DNA of 64,000 bases from BJGO01 sp039810885 (lineage in GTDB: Bacteria > Bacteroidota > Bacteroidia > Chitinophagales > UBA10324), in contig JBDHXV010000003.1 of assembly GCA_039810885.1 (NCBI GenBank), positions 1-64,000 on the forward strand, read 5' to 3'. Under the pieces are notes generated by a model. That model did not search any database and was not told the DNA's origin. It saw nothing but the letters and a program-made list of their open reading frames with translations. The position numbers and the translations under genes were made by a program. This document shows positions 25,135 to 33,595 of this stretch, piece after piece. The number at the start of each line of letters is the position of its first letter. Positions within the stretch are counted from its first letter, which is position 1.

Positions 25135-25635
25135 ATGGCATCAGCAAAAGCGATATTAAAAAACAACCCCACTTCTCCGCGTAAGGCACGTTACGTTGCT
25201 GACTTAGTGCGCGGTATGGATGTGGAGAAAGCCATCAACACACTTCACTATTCAACCAAGCATCCGGCACGAGTAATTGAGAAACTGCTTATTTCTGCAG
25301 TAAACAACTGGAAGCAAGCGAATGCCGGACAACGCGAGGAAGATAGTGCTTTATTTGTCAAAGAAATTTTTGTTGATGGAGGCACCACAATTAAGCGTTT
25401 TTTACCTGCACCTCATGGTCGCGCCTATAAAATGCGTAAGCGTTCTAACCATATTACCATAGTTGTCGATAGCCGCACAGGAGCAGGCTCCGTAACAGCA
25501 GAGGCAGATATTGAAACAGTGGAAAACACTCCGGTAGAAACTCCGGTAGAAGCACCGGTAAAAAAGACACGCAAAGCACCTGCAAAGAAAACAGCAGCAA
25601 AAAAAACATCAACCAAAAAATCTAACGAAGAATAA
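25135..25635 (+). CDS. rplV: 50S ribosomal protein L22 with Ala/Lys-rich C-terminal tail
   Basis: A 166-residue L22, about 50 residues longer than the usual form. The core (1-115) has NNPTSPRKARYVADLVRG and the tunnel-lining hairpin FLPAPHGRAYKMRKRSNHITIVV. The tail begins with acidic ETVENTPVETPVEAP and turns basic with AKKTAAKKTSTKK repeats. Tails of this type occur in other Bacteroidota L22 proteins, from memory, and probably extend over the ribosome surface. Confidence 0.96.
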   Translation: MASAKAILKNNPTSPRKARYVADLVRGMDVEKAINTLHYSTKHPARVIEKLLISAVNNWKQANAGQREEDSALFVKEIFVDGGTTIKRFLPAPHGRAYKMRKRSNHITIVVDSRTGAGSVTAEADIETVENTPVETPVEAPVKKTRKAPAKKTAAKKTSTKKSNEE

Positions 25636-25640
25636 TAAAT

Positions 25641-26438
25641 ATGGGACAAAAGGCAAACCCGATAAGCAATAGATTAGGTATCATCCGCGGATGGGAATCA
25701 AATTGGTATGGCGGAAAAGATTTCGCCGAGAAACTACACGGTGATCAAAAAATCCGCGAGTATCTGAAAGCCCGTATTTCCAAAGGCGGTATTGCACAAA
25801 TTGTGATTGAGCGCACGCTTAACCGCATTACAATCACTATACACACCAGCCGTCCCGGTATCATTATAGGTAAAGGTGGTAGTGAGGTTGATCGCATTAA
25901 GGAAGAATTGAAACAACTTACAGGAAAAGATGTTCAGATTAACATTTCTGAAATCCGTCGCCCGGAGTTAGATGCCAACATCGTTGCCGACACCATAGCC
26001 CGCCAAATTGAAGCTCGTATTAATTACCGCCGCGCTTTGAAATTAGCCATGGCATCTGCCATACGTATGGGTGCAGAAGGGATCAAGATACGCATAGGCG
26101 GTCGTTTGGGTGGAGCGGAAATAGCCCGCTCGGAAGAAATTAAGCAAGGTCGTGTACCTCTTCATACTTTCCGCGCTGATATTGACTATGCCTTAGGCGA
26201 AGCACAAACGGTTTATGGCAAGATCGGCATTAAAGTGTGGATTTGCCGAGGCGAAGTTTTTGGCAAGAGGGATTTATCGCCTAATGCCAATGTAAAAACT
26301 GCTGCAGGTAATGAAATGCCACGTGGTGGAGACCGTGGTGGCCGTAGTCGCGGAGGAGAACATCGAGATCGCGGTGGCCGTGGAGGCGACCGTGGTGGTC
26401 GTGGTCGCGGAGGGGAGCGTAAAGAATCAAACTCATAA
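25641..26438 (+). CDS. rpsC: 30S ribosomal protein S3 with RGG-rich C-terminal tail
   Basis: A 265-residue S3. The core begins GQKANPISNRLGIIRGWES, has the KH domain GIIIGKGGSEVDRIKEEL and the C-domain ASAIRMGAEGIKIRIGGRLGGAEIARSE. About the last 40 residues are composed almost wholly of Arg and Gly in RGG and DRGG units with few other residues, encoded by an internally repetitive stretch. Arg-Gly repeats commonly bind RNA. S3 lines the mRNA entry channel and, with S4 and S5, unwinds mRNA. Six bases separate it from rplV. Confidence 0.96.
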   Translation: MGQKANPISNRLGIIRGWESNWYGGKDFAEKLHGDQKIREYLKARISKGGIAQIVIERTLNRITITIHTSRPGIIIGKGGSEVDRIKEELKQLTGKDVQINISEIRRPELDANIVADTIARQIEARINYRRALKLAMASAIRMGAEGIKIRIGGRLGGAEIARSEEIKQGRVPLHTFRADIDYALGEAQTVYGKIGIKVWICRGEVFGKRDLSPNANVKTAAGNEMPRGGDRGGRSRGGEHRDRGGRGGDRGGRGRGGERKESNS

Positions 26439-26465
26439 TTGTTAACATTGAATTAAGACAAGGTT

Positions 26466-26891
26466 ATGTTACAGCCTAAGAAAACGAAATACAGAAAAAC
26501 ACAAAAAGATAAAGGTGCAACCAATGGTGTCGAGCACCGTGGCACCACTATCGCTTTTGGCTCATTTGCACTAAAGGCTATGGAAGGATTGTGGTTGACG
26601 GATAAACAATTAGAAGCTGCCCGTGTAGCACTAACACGTCACATGAAACGTGAAGGACAAGTATGGATTCGCGTTTTTCCTGACAAGCCACGAACTGCGA
26701 AACCTGCAGAGGTTCGTATGGGTAAGGGTAAAGGTAATCCCGAAGGATGGGTTACGGTGGTTCGCCCCGGAAGAATACTTTTTGAAGCAGATGGTGTTCC
26801 CATGGAGGTTGCCAAACAAGCACTACGCCTTGCTGCACAGAAATTGCCCATAGCAACGAAATTTATTATACGTCCAGATTACAAAGAATAA
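26466..26891 (+). CDS. rplP: 50S ribosomal protein L16
   Basis: A 141-residue L16 with the start LQPKKTKYRKTQKDK, then GVEHRGTTIAFGSFALKAME and the motif MGKGKGNPEGWVTVVRPGRILFE. It helps place the acceptor end of tRNA in the A site. In nearly all bacteria rpmC, rpsQ and rplN follow at once; here the next gene is on the opposite strand and a terminator follows. Confidence 0.97.
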   Translation: MLQPKKTKYRKTQKDKGATNGVEHRGTTIAFGSFALKAMEGLWLTDKQLEAARVALTRHMKREGQVWIRVFPDKPRTAKPAEVRMGKGKGNPEGWVTVVRPGRILFEADGVPMEVAKQALRLAAQKLPIATKFIIRPDYKE

Positions 26892-26914
26892 TATTTAAAC
26901 GCTTTTAAGAAATC

Positions 26915-26946
26915 AAGCCGTTGTAATATTTTACAGCGGCTTTTTT
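26915..26946 (+). terminator. Rho-independent terminator of the S10 operon
   Basis: An 11-base-pair stem, 26916-26926 with 26931-26941 (one G-T pair), has a 4-base loop TATT and is followed by a T-run to 26946. It lies 25 bases past rplP, so transcription ends there. Confidence 0.9.
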
Positions 26947-27011
26947 GCTTTGGTGAAATATAGAAAAGCAACGCAGCCCAATCTTGTGTTACAATGCCAA
27001 TCAATATGAAT

Positions 27012-28499
27012 TTAAAACTGTAAGTATATCGGCATCACGGGCTTCTCCATTTTGAGGTAAGCCATAAGCAATAAAAAGAATGCGGTGATGCTGATTTTTA
27101 CAAGGATATGCCGATGAGTTAATTTATTAATAATAAGCGTATTTAGGTGTAGTGGAAGAAAGTGAAGGGTAAAACCCACAAGGATACAAAGCAGAACATA
27201 TTTATAATGGCTAATAAATGCAGGAATTGTATTGAGTTGAAAATCGCCGGTAATCTGTTGCAGCACAATATAACTATCGCTAAAAGATTTGCATACAAAG
27301 AAAATCCAACAGAAACACACAAAATGAAATGTAAGTATGATGCTAAGTATATGAGTGAGCAGATTATTATTATTTGTATTAGTTAATATCTTAAATGTGT
27401 GAAGCAACTTGTGAATAGCTAACGAAAGACCATGCAAAAAGCCCCAGAATATAAAATTCCAACTGGCACCATGCCATAGCCCGCCAAGCAGCATGGTAAT
27501 CAACAAGTTGATGTAGGTGCGTATTTTCCCCTTTCGATTTCCACCCAAGGGAACGTATAAATAATCTCGCAGCCACGATGAAAGAGAAATATGCCAACGT
27601 CTCCAGAACTCGGTAATGTTTGCTGATTGATAAGGAGCAAGAAAGTTGATGTTGATATCGAAGCCCATCCACTTGGCCATTCCACGAGCCATATCGGAAT
27701 AGCCGCTGAAATCGCAATAGATAACCAAAGCATAAGCATACACTGCTGTAAGACAATAAACCCCGTTATATCGAGAAGGATCATCAAATACGACATCTAC
27801 AATATTTATTTTTAAAAAGTCGCCAATGACAACTTTTTTGAAGCATCCCGTGAGTATGTAAAACATCCCGTACGACACATCGAAATCTGTTGGAGTAAGC
27901 TTAGAACGAATTTGCGGAATAAAATCAGCAGCGCGGACGATTGGCCCCATCATAAGCTTTGGGAAGAAGGAGAGAAAGAACAAATAATCGAAAATATTTC
28001 GTATAGGTTTAAAGTGCCCACGATACACATCAATCGTATAGCTGAGATTTTCAAAAGTGTAGAACGAAATACCTACAGGTAATGCAATGTGTGCAATTTT
28101 GTAATGCGTATCAAAAAGCAAGTTGCTGTTCTCAAGGAAGAAATTGTAATACTTAAAATACGAGAGCAGCCCGAGATTCAGCGAGATGCTGAGTATCAAT
28201 AATACTTGTTTCCACAATTTAGAACGTGATTTATAAATTAAGTTACTAAGTGTGAAATCAACAACTGCAGAGATAATAATCAATGAGACATAAAAGCCAC
28301 AAGCTTTGTAAAAGAAATAGAGCGAGAATAAGATGACAATGGAAATACGTGCTTGTACCCGTTGAACAAATAGAGAATAGATAAAAAAGAAAAGGGTAAA
28401 AAAATAGAGGAAGAATGAACTGTTGAAGAGTAGGGGGTCAGTAGGATTGTAAAGCAACTGTTGAGCTACCCGAGCGAGATCAAAACCAGATCCTTGCAT
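27012..28499 (-). CDS. MBOAT family O-acyltransferase, AlgI-like
   Basis: A 495-residue polytopic protein with about eleven helices. It carries the AlgI/PatA-type signatures GPIVRAADFIPQ, CDFSGYSDMARGMAKWMGF, FWRRWHISLSSWLRDYLYVPLGGNRKG and the catalytic-histidine block GGLWHGASWNFIFWGFLHG. Enzymes of this group move acyl groups, usually acetyl, across the inner membrane onto extracytoplasmic carbohydrate, often through an SGNH partner. It is the last gene of a four-gene operon with two SGNH proteins and a glucosaminidase-like protein, 8 bases after the preceding gene. The acceptor glycan is unknown. Confidence 0.92.
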   Translation of the reverse strand: MQGSGFDLARVAQQLLYNPTDPLLFNSSFFLYFFTLFFFIYSLFVQRVQARISIVILFSLYFFYKACGFYVSLIIISAVVDFTLSNLIYKSRSKLWKQVLLILSISLNLGLLSYFKYYNFFLENSNLLFDTHYKIAHIALPVGISFYTFENLSYTIDVYRGHFKPIRNIFDYLFFLSFFPKLMMGPIVRAADFIPQIRSKLTPTDFDVSYGMFYILTGCFKKVVIGDFLKINIVDVVFDDPSRYNGVYCLTAVYAYALVIYCDFSGYSDMARGMAKWMGFDININFLAPYQSANITEFWRRWHISLSSWLRDYLYVPLGGNRKGKIRTYINLLITMLLGGLWHGASWNFIFWGFLHGLSLAIHKLLHTFKILTNTNNNNLLTHILSIILTFHFVCFCWIFFVCKSFSDSYIVLQQITGDFQLNTIPAFISHYKYVLLCILVGFTLHFLPLHLNTLIINKLTHRHILVKISITAFFLLLMAYLKMEKPVMPIYLQF

Positions 28500-28507
28500 A
28501 TATTAAC

Positions 28508-29764
28508 TTACAATGAAGGTGCAATTTGTTCTGCGATAGATCTTGCGAGTAGAAGTCCTAATATCCGATATCCCTGATTCGTGAAATGAATACGGCGTTT
28601 GTCCGTCATGCGATGTTCGGCCCACCATTTCATAGAATGTTCTCCTCCCATAGCTTCATACAAGTCGAACACGAGTAAATGATTCTTCGCCGCTTGCTGA
28701 AGAATTGTTTGCCTCACTTTAGCTACATAAGGATTCGGCACATAAACAATATGTTTCGAGCGTCTTTTTGCCATACAAACTGCGGGCGGTGTTGTGAGAA
28801 TAACAATAGGCTTAGAAGGCATGCCTTTGAGAAGTGTAACTAACGAATCAATTTGCTGTGCGAAAATATTTACATCTAGCTTAGTGTATTCAAACGACTC
28901 GTTAGTACCAAGGGACACAATAATAAGCTGAGGATTTAGTGAAGACAATTGCTCGTCGAACCATTCACTATGCAGATAGTCGGAGTAGCGGGCCCCATTT
29001 ACCCCAATTACCGACGTGATGGCAGCGTTTGCATTCCCATTGGTTACATATAGACCCGTAATCGTTGAGCTTTTTTGAGTTGGTGCAGTAGCATTACTTT
29101 TTATGGTAATAGAAAAAACATTTTTTGGAAAAATAAAAGAGCTGGAATGGTTTGTCAGAGAGGAAGAGTCTATTGAGGCCTTAACACTGTCATCGCCTGT
29201 AACGAGGTAACTGTAATTTGTATCCCTATCGGCATGAAATATGGTGAGTGTTTTTATGCTGCTGATCGTGATGACGCTGTCCTGTTTCAAGCTGATGCTG
29301 AAAGATGCCGAAGGATCTTTACTATGAATCGTATGCCCACTGATGCCGGTCGGGAGATTTAGTTTAACAATTACATTTCTTCGAGCTACCCAACTATGAT
29401 TCGAAGATGACACATAACCTGATGGGCCGTTTGTTTTTGCAACACGATAAGGAAATATCAGGCCAATGCCCCCATTTCCATATTGGGTACAAAATAGATT
29501 TTGCAAAGACTCAGAAAAAGATCCAGCCTGCACATGTGAGTCGCCAATATGAATCACATTCAGCGTAGGGTGTGGTGTTGCATTATACATAGACATCTTG
29601 TTTCGTAACCCTTGCAGTGCAATGCTATCTCCTATGAGATGTGATTTATCAAGCCTAATGATCGGACAGTTTTTTAACAAATCACTATCATTGACGACAA
29701 GTTGAGCGCAGCTCGTTTGACTATTTATAAATGCTAATAAAAAGATGATGAACACTCTGAGCAT
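28508..29764 (-). CDS. Exported SGNH/GDSL-family protein A
   Basis: A 418-residue protein with a signal peptide (MLRVFIIFLLAFINSQTSCA). The SGNH blocks are seen: VIHIGDSHVQAGS with Ser76, IIVSLGTNES with the block III Asn, and DKRRIHFTNQGY with the block V Asp-x3-His. Between them lies a beta-rich insertion of about 130 residues (140-270). Proteins like this serve as periplasmic acetyltransferases or esterases with MBOAT partners, such as PatB and AlgJ/AlgX. It lies between the second SGNH gene and the MBOAT gene. Confidence 0.85.
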   Translation of the reverse strand: MLRVFIIFLLAFINSQTSCAQLVVNDSDLLKNCPIIRLDKSHLIGDSIALQGLRNKMSMYNATPHPTLNVIHIGDSHVQAGSFSESLQNLFCTQYGNGGIGLIFPYRVAKTNGPSGYVSSSNHSWVARRNVIVKLNLPTGISGHTIHSKDPSASFSISLKQDSVITISSIKTLTIFHADRDTNYSYLVTGDDSVKASIDSSSLTNHSSSFIFPKNVFSITIKSNATAPTQKSSTITGLYVTNGNANAAITSVIGVNGARYSDYLHSEWFDEQLSSLNPQLIIVSLGTNESFEYTKLDVNIFAQQIDSLVTLLKGMPSKPIVILTTPPAVCMAKRRSKHIVYVPNPYVAKVRQTILQQAAKNHLLVFDLYEAMGGEHSMKWWAEHRMTDKRRIHFTNQGYRILGLLLARSIAEQIAPSL

Positions 29765-29785
29765 GAAACAAACTTAACTCGTCTT

Positions 29786-31108
29786 TTATGGTAGCAATAT
29801 TCTCTTTTTGTAATTCATTTGAATATAGTTGTATAATAAATTAGCCACGAGCTTTGCTCCGTATGGGCTTAAATGAATATAATCGTTTGCCCCTAATTTG
29901 GGAATGGAATCATTTACCCAACTGACCATTGTATTCTCCCCACCCATACTTTCAAAGAGATTAAAAAAAGCAGCGTTGTTTTCTTTTGCTAAATCATACT
30001 GAACTTGTAGCAATTTGTAAATATCTTGTTCGGTCTGCCAATGCCCATCTTCATAGAAAGCGCGGTCGCCCGTACCTATTATAAGCAGAGAAGCATTGGG
30101 GAAAGCCGCTTTAATGTGTTGTATAGAATTGCTCATACCTCGTTTATACCAGGTATAATCACTGTTATGGGCCAACACATTAACGCCGTACTGTAAAATA
30201 ATAAGCTGATAATTTAAACAAGAATCAATTTTGCGCAATACCGAAGAGGAACATCTTGAGAGCGTAGTGCCGGAGGTGCCCCGAAAAGAAAAATTGTCAA
30301 CATAGATGCCATGTCCTCCATCGAAACTGATGCCTTGAACATGTGCTTCACCTGAGTTAAAAATCAGGCGCACTTGCTTGCAGTCTTCCATAGGAAGAGA
30401 TAGAACCTGAACCTCTCCGTTTGGCTTTAGGTGATATTCTGTTTCATATTTTTCGGTCTTTGCCGTAAACATTATATCACTTATAGGCTTAATAAACAGA
30501 TACGCATTCTTCACAGCAGTGTTTAGTGTGCGATACTCTACCCAGGCTCCGGGATTGGTAATAAACACATGGCCTGTGGGCCCGATTTCATATTTGTCCG
30601 TTACCTTCTCATTAAAATTATACTCCCCCCATGAATTGCTGTACTCATGGCGGATACTGTTTCTAAATTTTGAGACTACAGAGGTAATGGGCATAAATCC
30701 AACTCCGCTTCCTCCATAAATCCCTTGCAACATGGTTCTGAGATCTTGAGTGATTAAATCGCCCTCTATCATCGAGTCTCCAAAATAGCCTATGTGTATT
30801 TTAAAGTCCTTATCCCTGCTTAGCGAATCTATAGCATCATAGAAATGATGGAGGCCCGAATTGTCGGAGCTTAGCGAAGCATGTGGAGTTGTCGATTTAA
30901 TCTCATTATATTCTGATGTGGAATCAACAGTAACCCCTAATGAATCGTAAGCAATAGGGTTGATTACTTTAATTTTTGTTTTTATTGAAGATAAAAAATC
31001 AATCTGCGGTGAAATGGGAATGTAGGAAATAAACACAGACCAACAACTAAGAAGCAATACACTGCCAAAAAGAATAAGATTAATATGTCGCCAGTTATTT
31101 GGAATCAT
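29786..31108 (-). CDS. Membrane-anchored SGNH/GDSL-like protein B
   Basis: A 440-residue protein with one N-terminal membrane anchor (residues 10-32), unlike protein A. The first SGNH block is IGYFGDSMIEGDLI with Ser112; the block III equivalent is LQYGVNVLAHN, where Asn stands in GVN; block V is ANDYIHLSPYGAKLV with Asp and His. Residues 120-300 form a beta-rich insertion. It is distantly related to its neighbour and likely arose by duplication. The 5' end overlaps the glucosaminidase gene by 14 bases, so the two are likely coupled. Confidence 0.82.
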   Translation of the reverse strand: MIPNNWRHINLILFGSVLLLSCWSVFISYIPISPQIDFLSSIKTKIKVINPIAYDSLGVTVDSTSEYNEIKSTTPHASLSSDNSGLHHFYDAIDSLSRDKDFKIHIGYFGDSMIEGDLITQDLRTMLQGIYGGSGVGFMPITSVVSKFRNSIRHEYSNSWGEYNFNEKVTDKYEIGPTGHVFITNPGAWVEYRTLNTAVKNAYLFIKPISDIMFTAKTEKYETEYHLKPNGEVQVLSLPMEDCKQVRLIFNSGEAHVQGISFDGGHGIYVDNFSFRGTSGTTLSRCSSSVLRKIDSCLNYQLIILQYGVNVLAHNSDYTWYKRGMSNSIQHIKAAFPNASLLIIGTGDRAFYEDGHWQTEQDIYKLLQVQYDLAKENNAAFFNLFESMGGENTMVSWVNDSIPKLGANDYIHLSPYGAKLVANLLYNYIQMNYKKRILLP

Positions 31109-31529
31109 GCTCTATATCCTTATTGAAAACGTAAGAATAACTTTTTATTCTTATTCTTTTTAAAGTCTTGATGTAATCATTTGAACTCGCATAACGCACC
31201 CTGATTAGAAATTGATAATAATCCTCATCCATATTTGTATAATGGTTTAACTGCCAGGTCTTGTAATAATCCACAGACTCTTGCCATTTATTAAAGCGGA
31301 TATAACTCTTTTTAAATCTAAATCCGAACAGATTTTTTGTTTTTAAATAGTAGGGCGATTTAAACCACCCTGATTCTAAGATACTCTGACGAAAAACGAT
31401 TTCAGGATAAAGGATGCCGACGCTATCAATATAGGAGGCTACTTGCACGGGTGTTTGTGCATTTAGCGTATAAACAAGAAATAAACTCATGTTAAATAAT
31501 AATAAATAAAACCAACGCCTGATATTCAT
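31095..31529 (-). CDS. Exported glucosaminidase-domain protein
   Basis: A 144-residue protein with a signal peptide (to about residue 24). The body resembles the peptidoglycan-cleaving glucosaminidase fold: ESGWFKSPYYLKTKNLFGFRFKKSYIRFNKWQESVDYY, with the ILESGW glutamate in the place of the catalytic Glu. The domain is shorter than typical. It would cut glycan strands next to GlcNAc, or bind them. It is the first gene of the four-gene O-acylation operon, suggesting that the acylated substrate may be peptidoglycan or a linked glycan. Confidence 0.75.
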   Translation of the reverse strand: MNIRRWFYLLLFNMSLFLVYTLNAQTPVQVASYIDSVGILYPEIVFRQSILESGWFKSPYYLKTKNLFGFRFKKSYIRFNKWQESVDYYKTWQLNHYTNMDEDYYQFLIRVRYASSNDYIKTLKRIRIKSYSYVFNKDIEHDSK

Positions 31530-31687
31530 ATAGACAGTAAAATTATTTTTTTCTTACACAAGAACGGCATTTTATAGCAAAGTGACTAAAGCGACTAAAA
31601 TTTCTTACCACGTATATTTGACAGGAATAAACCACATCATGAGATTAAGAGTGACCTATGTCATCTTATTTGAATCACCGTTTCTGC

Positions 31688-31695
31688 TAACTTTG
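31688..31695 (+). promoter_or_regulatory. Candidate -7 element of korAB
   Basis: TAACTTTG matches TAnnTTTG, about 52 bases before the korA ATG. A TTG lies upstream but at only 15 bases, so the -33 match is poor. Confidence 0.4.
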
Positions 31696-31747
31696 AATCG
31701 CTTTTCCTTGATAGGGTTCATAAAAAAGCAACATAACTTCTTTGACT

Positions 31748-33595
31748 ATGTCCACTACAAAAACGATTATTCCACTTGAACAGGTCGTAATAAAATTTGC
31801 TGGAGACAGCGGTGACGGCATGCAACTTACCGGCACACAGTTTACAAACACTACAGCATTATTCGGAAATGATTTAGGAACCTTTCCCGATTTTCCTGCG
31901 GAGATTCGAGCGCCACAAGGCACCGTAGCCGGTGTTTCCGGTTTTCAATTGCACTTTGGCAGCACCGAGATTTATACGCCCGGCGATATGTGCGATGTGT
32001 TGGTTGCAATGAATGCTGCCGCATTAAAAGTAAACCTCAAGCAACTGAAGCGTGGCGGCATCATTATAGCAAACACCTCCGGGTTTGATGTAAAAAACCT
32101 TCGTCTTGCCGGAGTTGCAAAAAATCCGTTGGAAGATGATTCGCTTGAAGGCTTTGAACTGTATCAACTCGATGTAACCAAACTTACACGAGAGGCTATA
32201 GCCGACCTTGATCTGGGGACTAAGGAAAAGGATCGAGGTAAAAACATGTTTGTACTCGGCTTTCTATACTGGATGTTTGATCGCGACATGGATAATACCA
32301 TCAAATTCCTGACGGATAAATTTTCTAAAAACGCATCTGTCCTCGAGGCAAACTTGCGGGTGCTTAAAGCCGGATATGCTTATGGCGAAACGACAGAAAC
32401 CTTTAGTTCGCGATATAAAGTAGAAAAAGCGAAAATGCCGGCCGGGAAATATCGCAGTATGATGGGGAATCACGCAATGGCACTAGGCATTGTTGCTGCA
32501 GCTCATCAATCGGGCTTGCCGGTTTTTTTAGGAACCTATCCTATAACACCTGCATCAGATATACTACATGAATTAGCCAAATACAAAAACTTTAACATAC
32601 GTACTTATCAGGCAGAAGATGAGATTGCCGGAATCTGTTCAGCCATTGGCGCATCCTTCGGGGGGCATTTGGGAGTTACAACAACATCAGGGCCTGGCAT
32701 GGCACTCAAAACAGAAGCAATGGGCTTGGCGACGATGTTAGAAATTCCTTTGGTTATTATTAATGTGCAGCGTGCCGGCCCAAGCACCGGAATGCCAACC
32801 AAGACCGAACAAGCAGATTTGCTACAAGCTTATTATGGGCGCAACGGAGAATGCCCCATTCCGATAATTGCGGCACAATCTCCGAGTGATTGTTTCCACG
32901 CTGCCTTTGAAGCATGCAAAATAGCGGTACAACACATGACTCCTGTTATTGTTTTAAGTGATGGATATATCGCAAACGGCGCTGAGCCTTGGCGCTTTCC
33001 AACATCATCTCAGTTGGGCAATATAGAAGTGAAGTTCGCTTCACCTATCGAGAACGGAGATAAATTTATGCCCTACCAGCGTGATGAAAAGTTAACTAGA
33101 CCCTGGGCTATACCGGGTACCAAGGGATTAGAGCATCGTATTGGGGGCATAGAAAAACAAAACATAACGGGTAACATTAGCTACGATCCACAAAATCATG
33201 AACTGATGGTTCATTTGCGTGAAGACAAAGTGGAAAAAATTGCCGATTACATTCCTGAACAAAAAATAGATAGTGGAAAAGACACGGGAAAGGTGTTAAT
33301 TCTTGGCTGGGGCGGCACCTATGGAGCACTGAAAGCTGCGACAAAAGATTGTATATCTGAAGGCATGGAAGTGTCGCACGCACATGTACGATATATAAGA
33401 CCTTTTCCTAAAAATTTCGAGTCCCTCTTAAAGCGCTTCGATAAGATACTTGTCCCCGAGATTAATAATGGTCAGTTGATACGAATTCTTCGCGATCGTT
33501 TCTTAATACCGGCTATACCATATAATAAAATCCAAGGCGTTCCTTTTATGAAAGGAGAATTAGTTGAAAAAATAAAATCTGTTTACAACTCATGA
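31748..33595 (+). CDS. korA: 2-oxoacid:ferredoxin oxidoreductase, fused gamma-alpha subunit
   Basis: A 615-residue chain. Residues 1-200 are the gamma (CoA-side) domain, VVIKFAGDSGDGMQLTGTQF; residues about 230-600 are the alpha domain, with TYPITPASDILHELA, YQAEDEIAGICSAIGASFGG and TTTSGPGMALKTEA. The enzyme oxidises a 2-oxoacid, probably 2-oxoglutarate, to the acyl-CoA and reduces ferredoxin, linking the TCA cycle to low-potential electron carriers. The start is ATG 31748, not the TTG at 31742. korB overlaps the stop by four bases (ATGA). Confidence 0.92.
   Translation: MSTTKTIIPLEQVVIKFAGDSGDGMQLTGTQFTNTTALFGNDLGTFPDFPAEIRAPQGTVAGVSGFQLHFGSTEIYTPGDMCDVLVAMNAAALKVNLKQLKRGGIIIANTSGFDVKNLRLAGVAKNPLEDDSLEGFELYQLDVTKLTREAIADLDLGTKEKDRGKNMFVLGFLYWMFDRDMDNTIKFLTDKFSKNASVLEANLRVLKAGYAYGETTETFSSRYKVEKAKMPAGKYRSMMGNHAMALGIVAAAHQSGLPVFLGTYPITPASDILHELAKYKNFNIRTYQAEDEIAGICSAIGASFGGHLGVTTTSGPGMALKTEAMGLATMLEIPLVIINVQRAGPSTGMPTKTEQADLLQAYYGRNGECPIPIIAAQSPSDCFHAAFEACKIAVQHMTPVIVLSDGYIANGAEPWRFPTSSQLGNIEVKFASPIENGDKFMPYQRDEKLTRPWAIPGTKGLEHRIGGIEKQNITGNISYDPQNHELMVHLREDKVEKIADYIPEQKIDSGKDTGKVLILGWGGTYGALKAATKDCISEGMEVSHAHVRYIRPFPKNFESLLKRFDKILVPEINNGQLIRILRDRFLIPAIPYNKIQGVPFMKGELVEKIKSVYNS

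Noticed and set aside
26315..26430. Repeat stretch as a mobile or tandem-repeat element
   Set aside because: It lies within the rpsC reading frame and encodes the Arg-Gly tail, so it is coding repeat rather than an inserted element.
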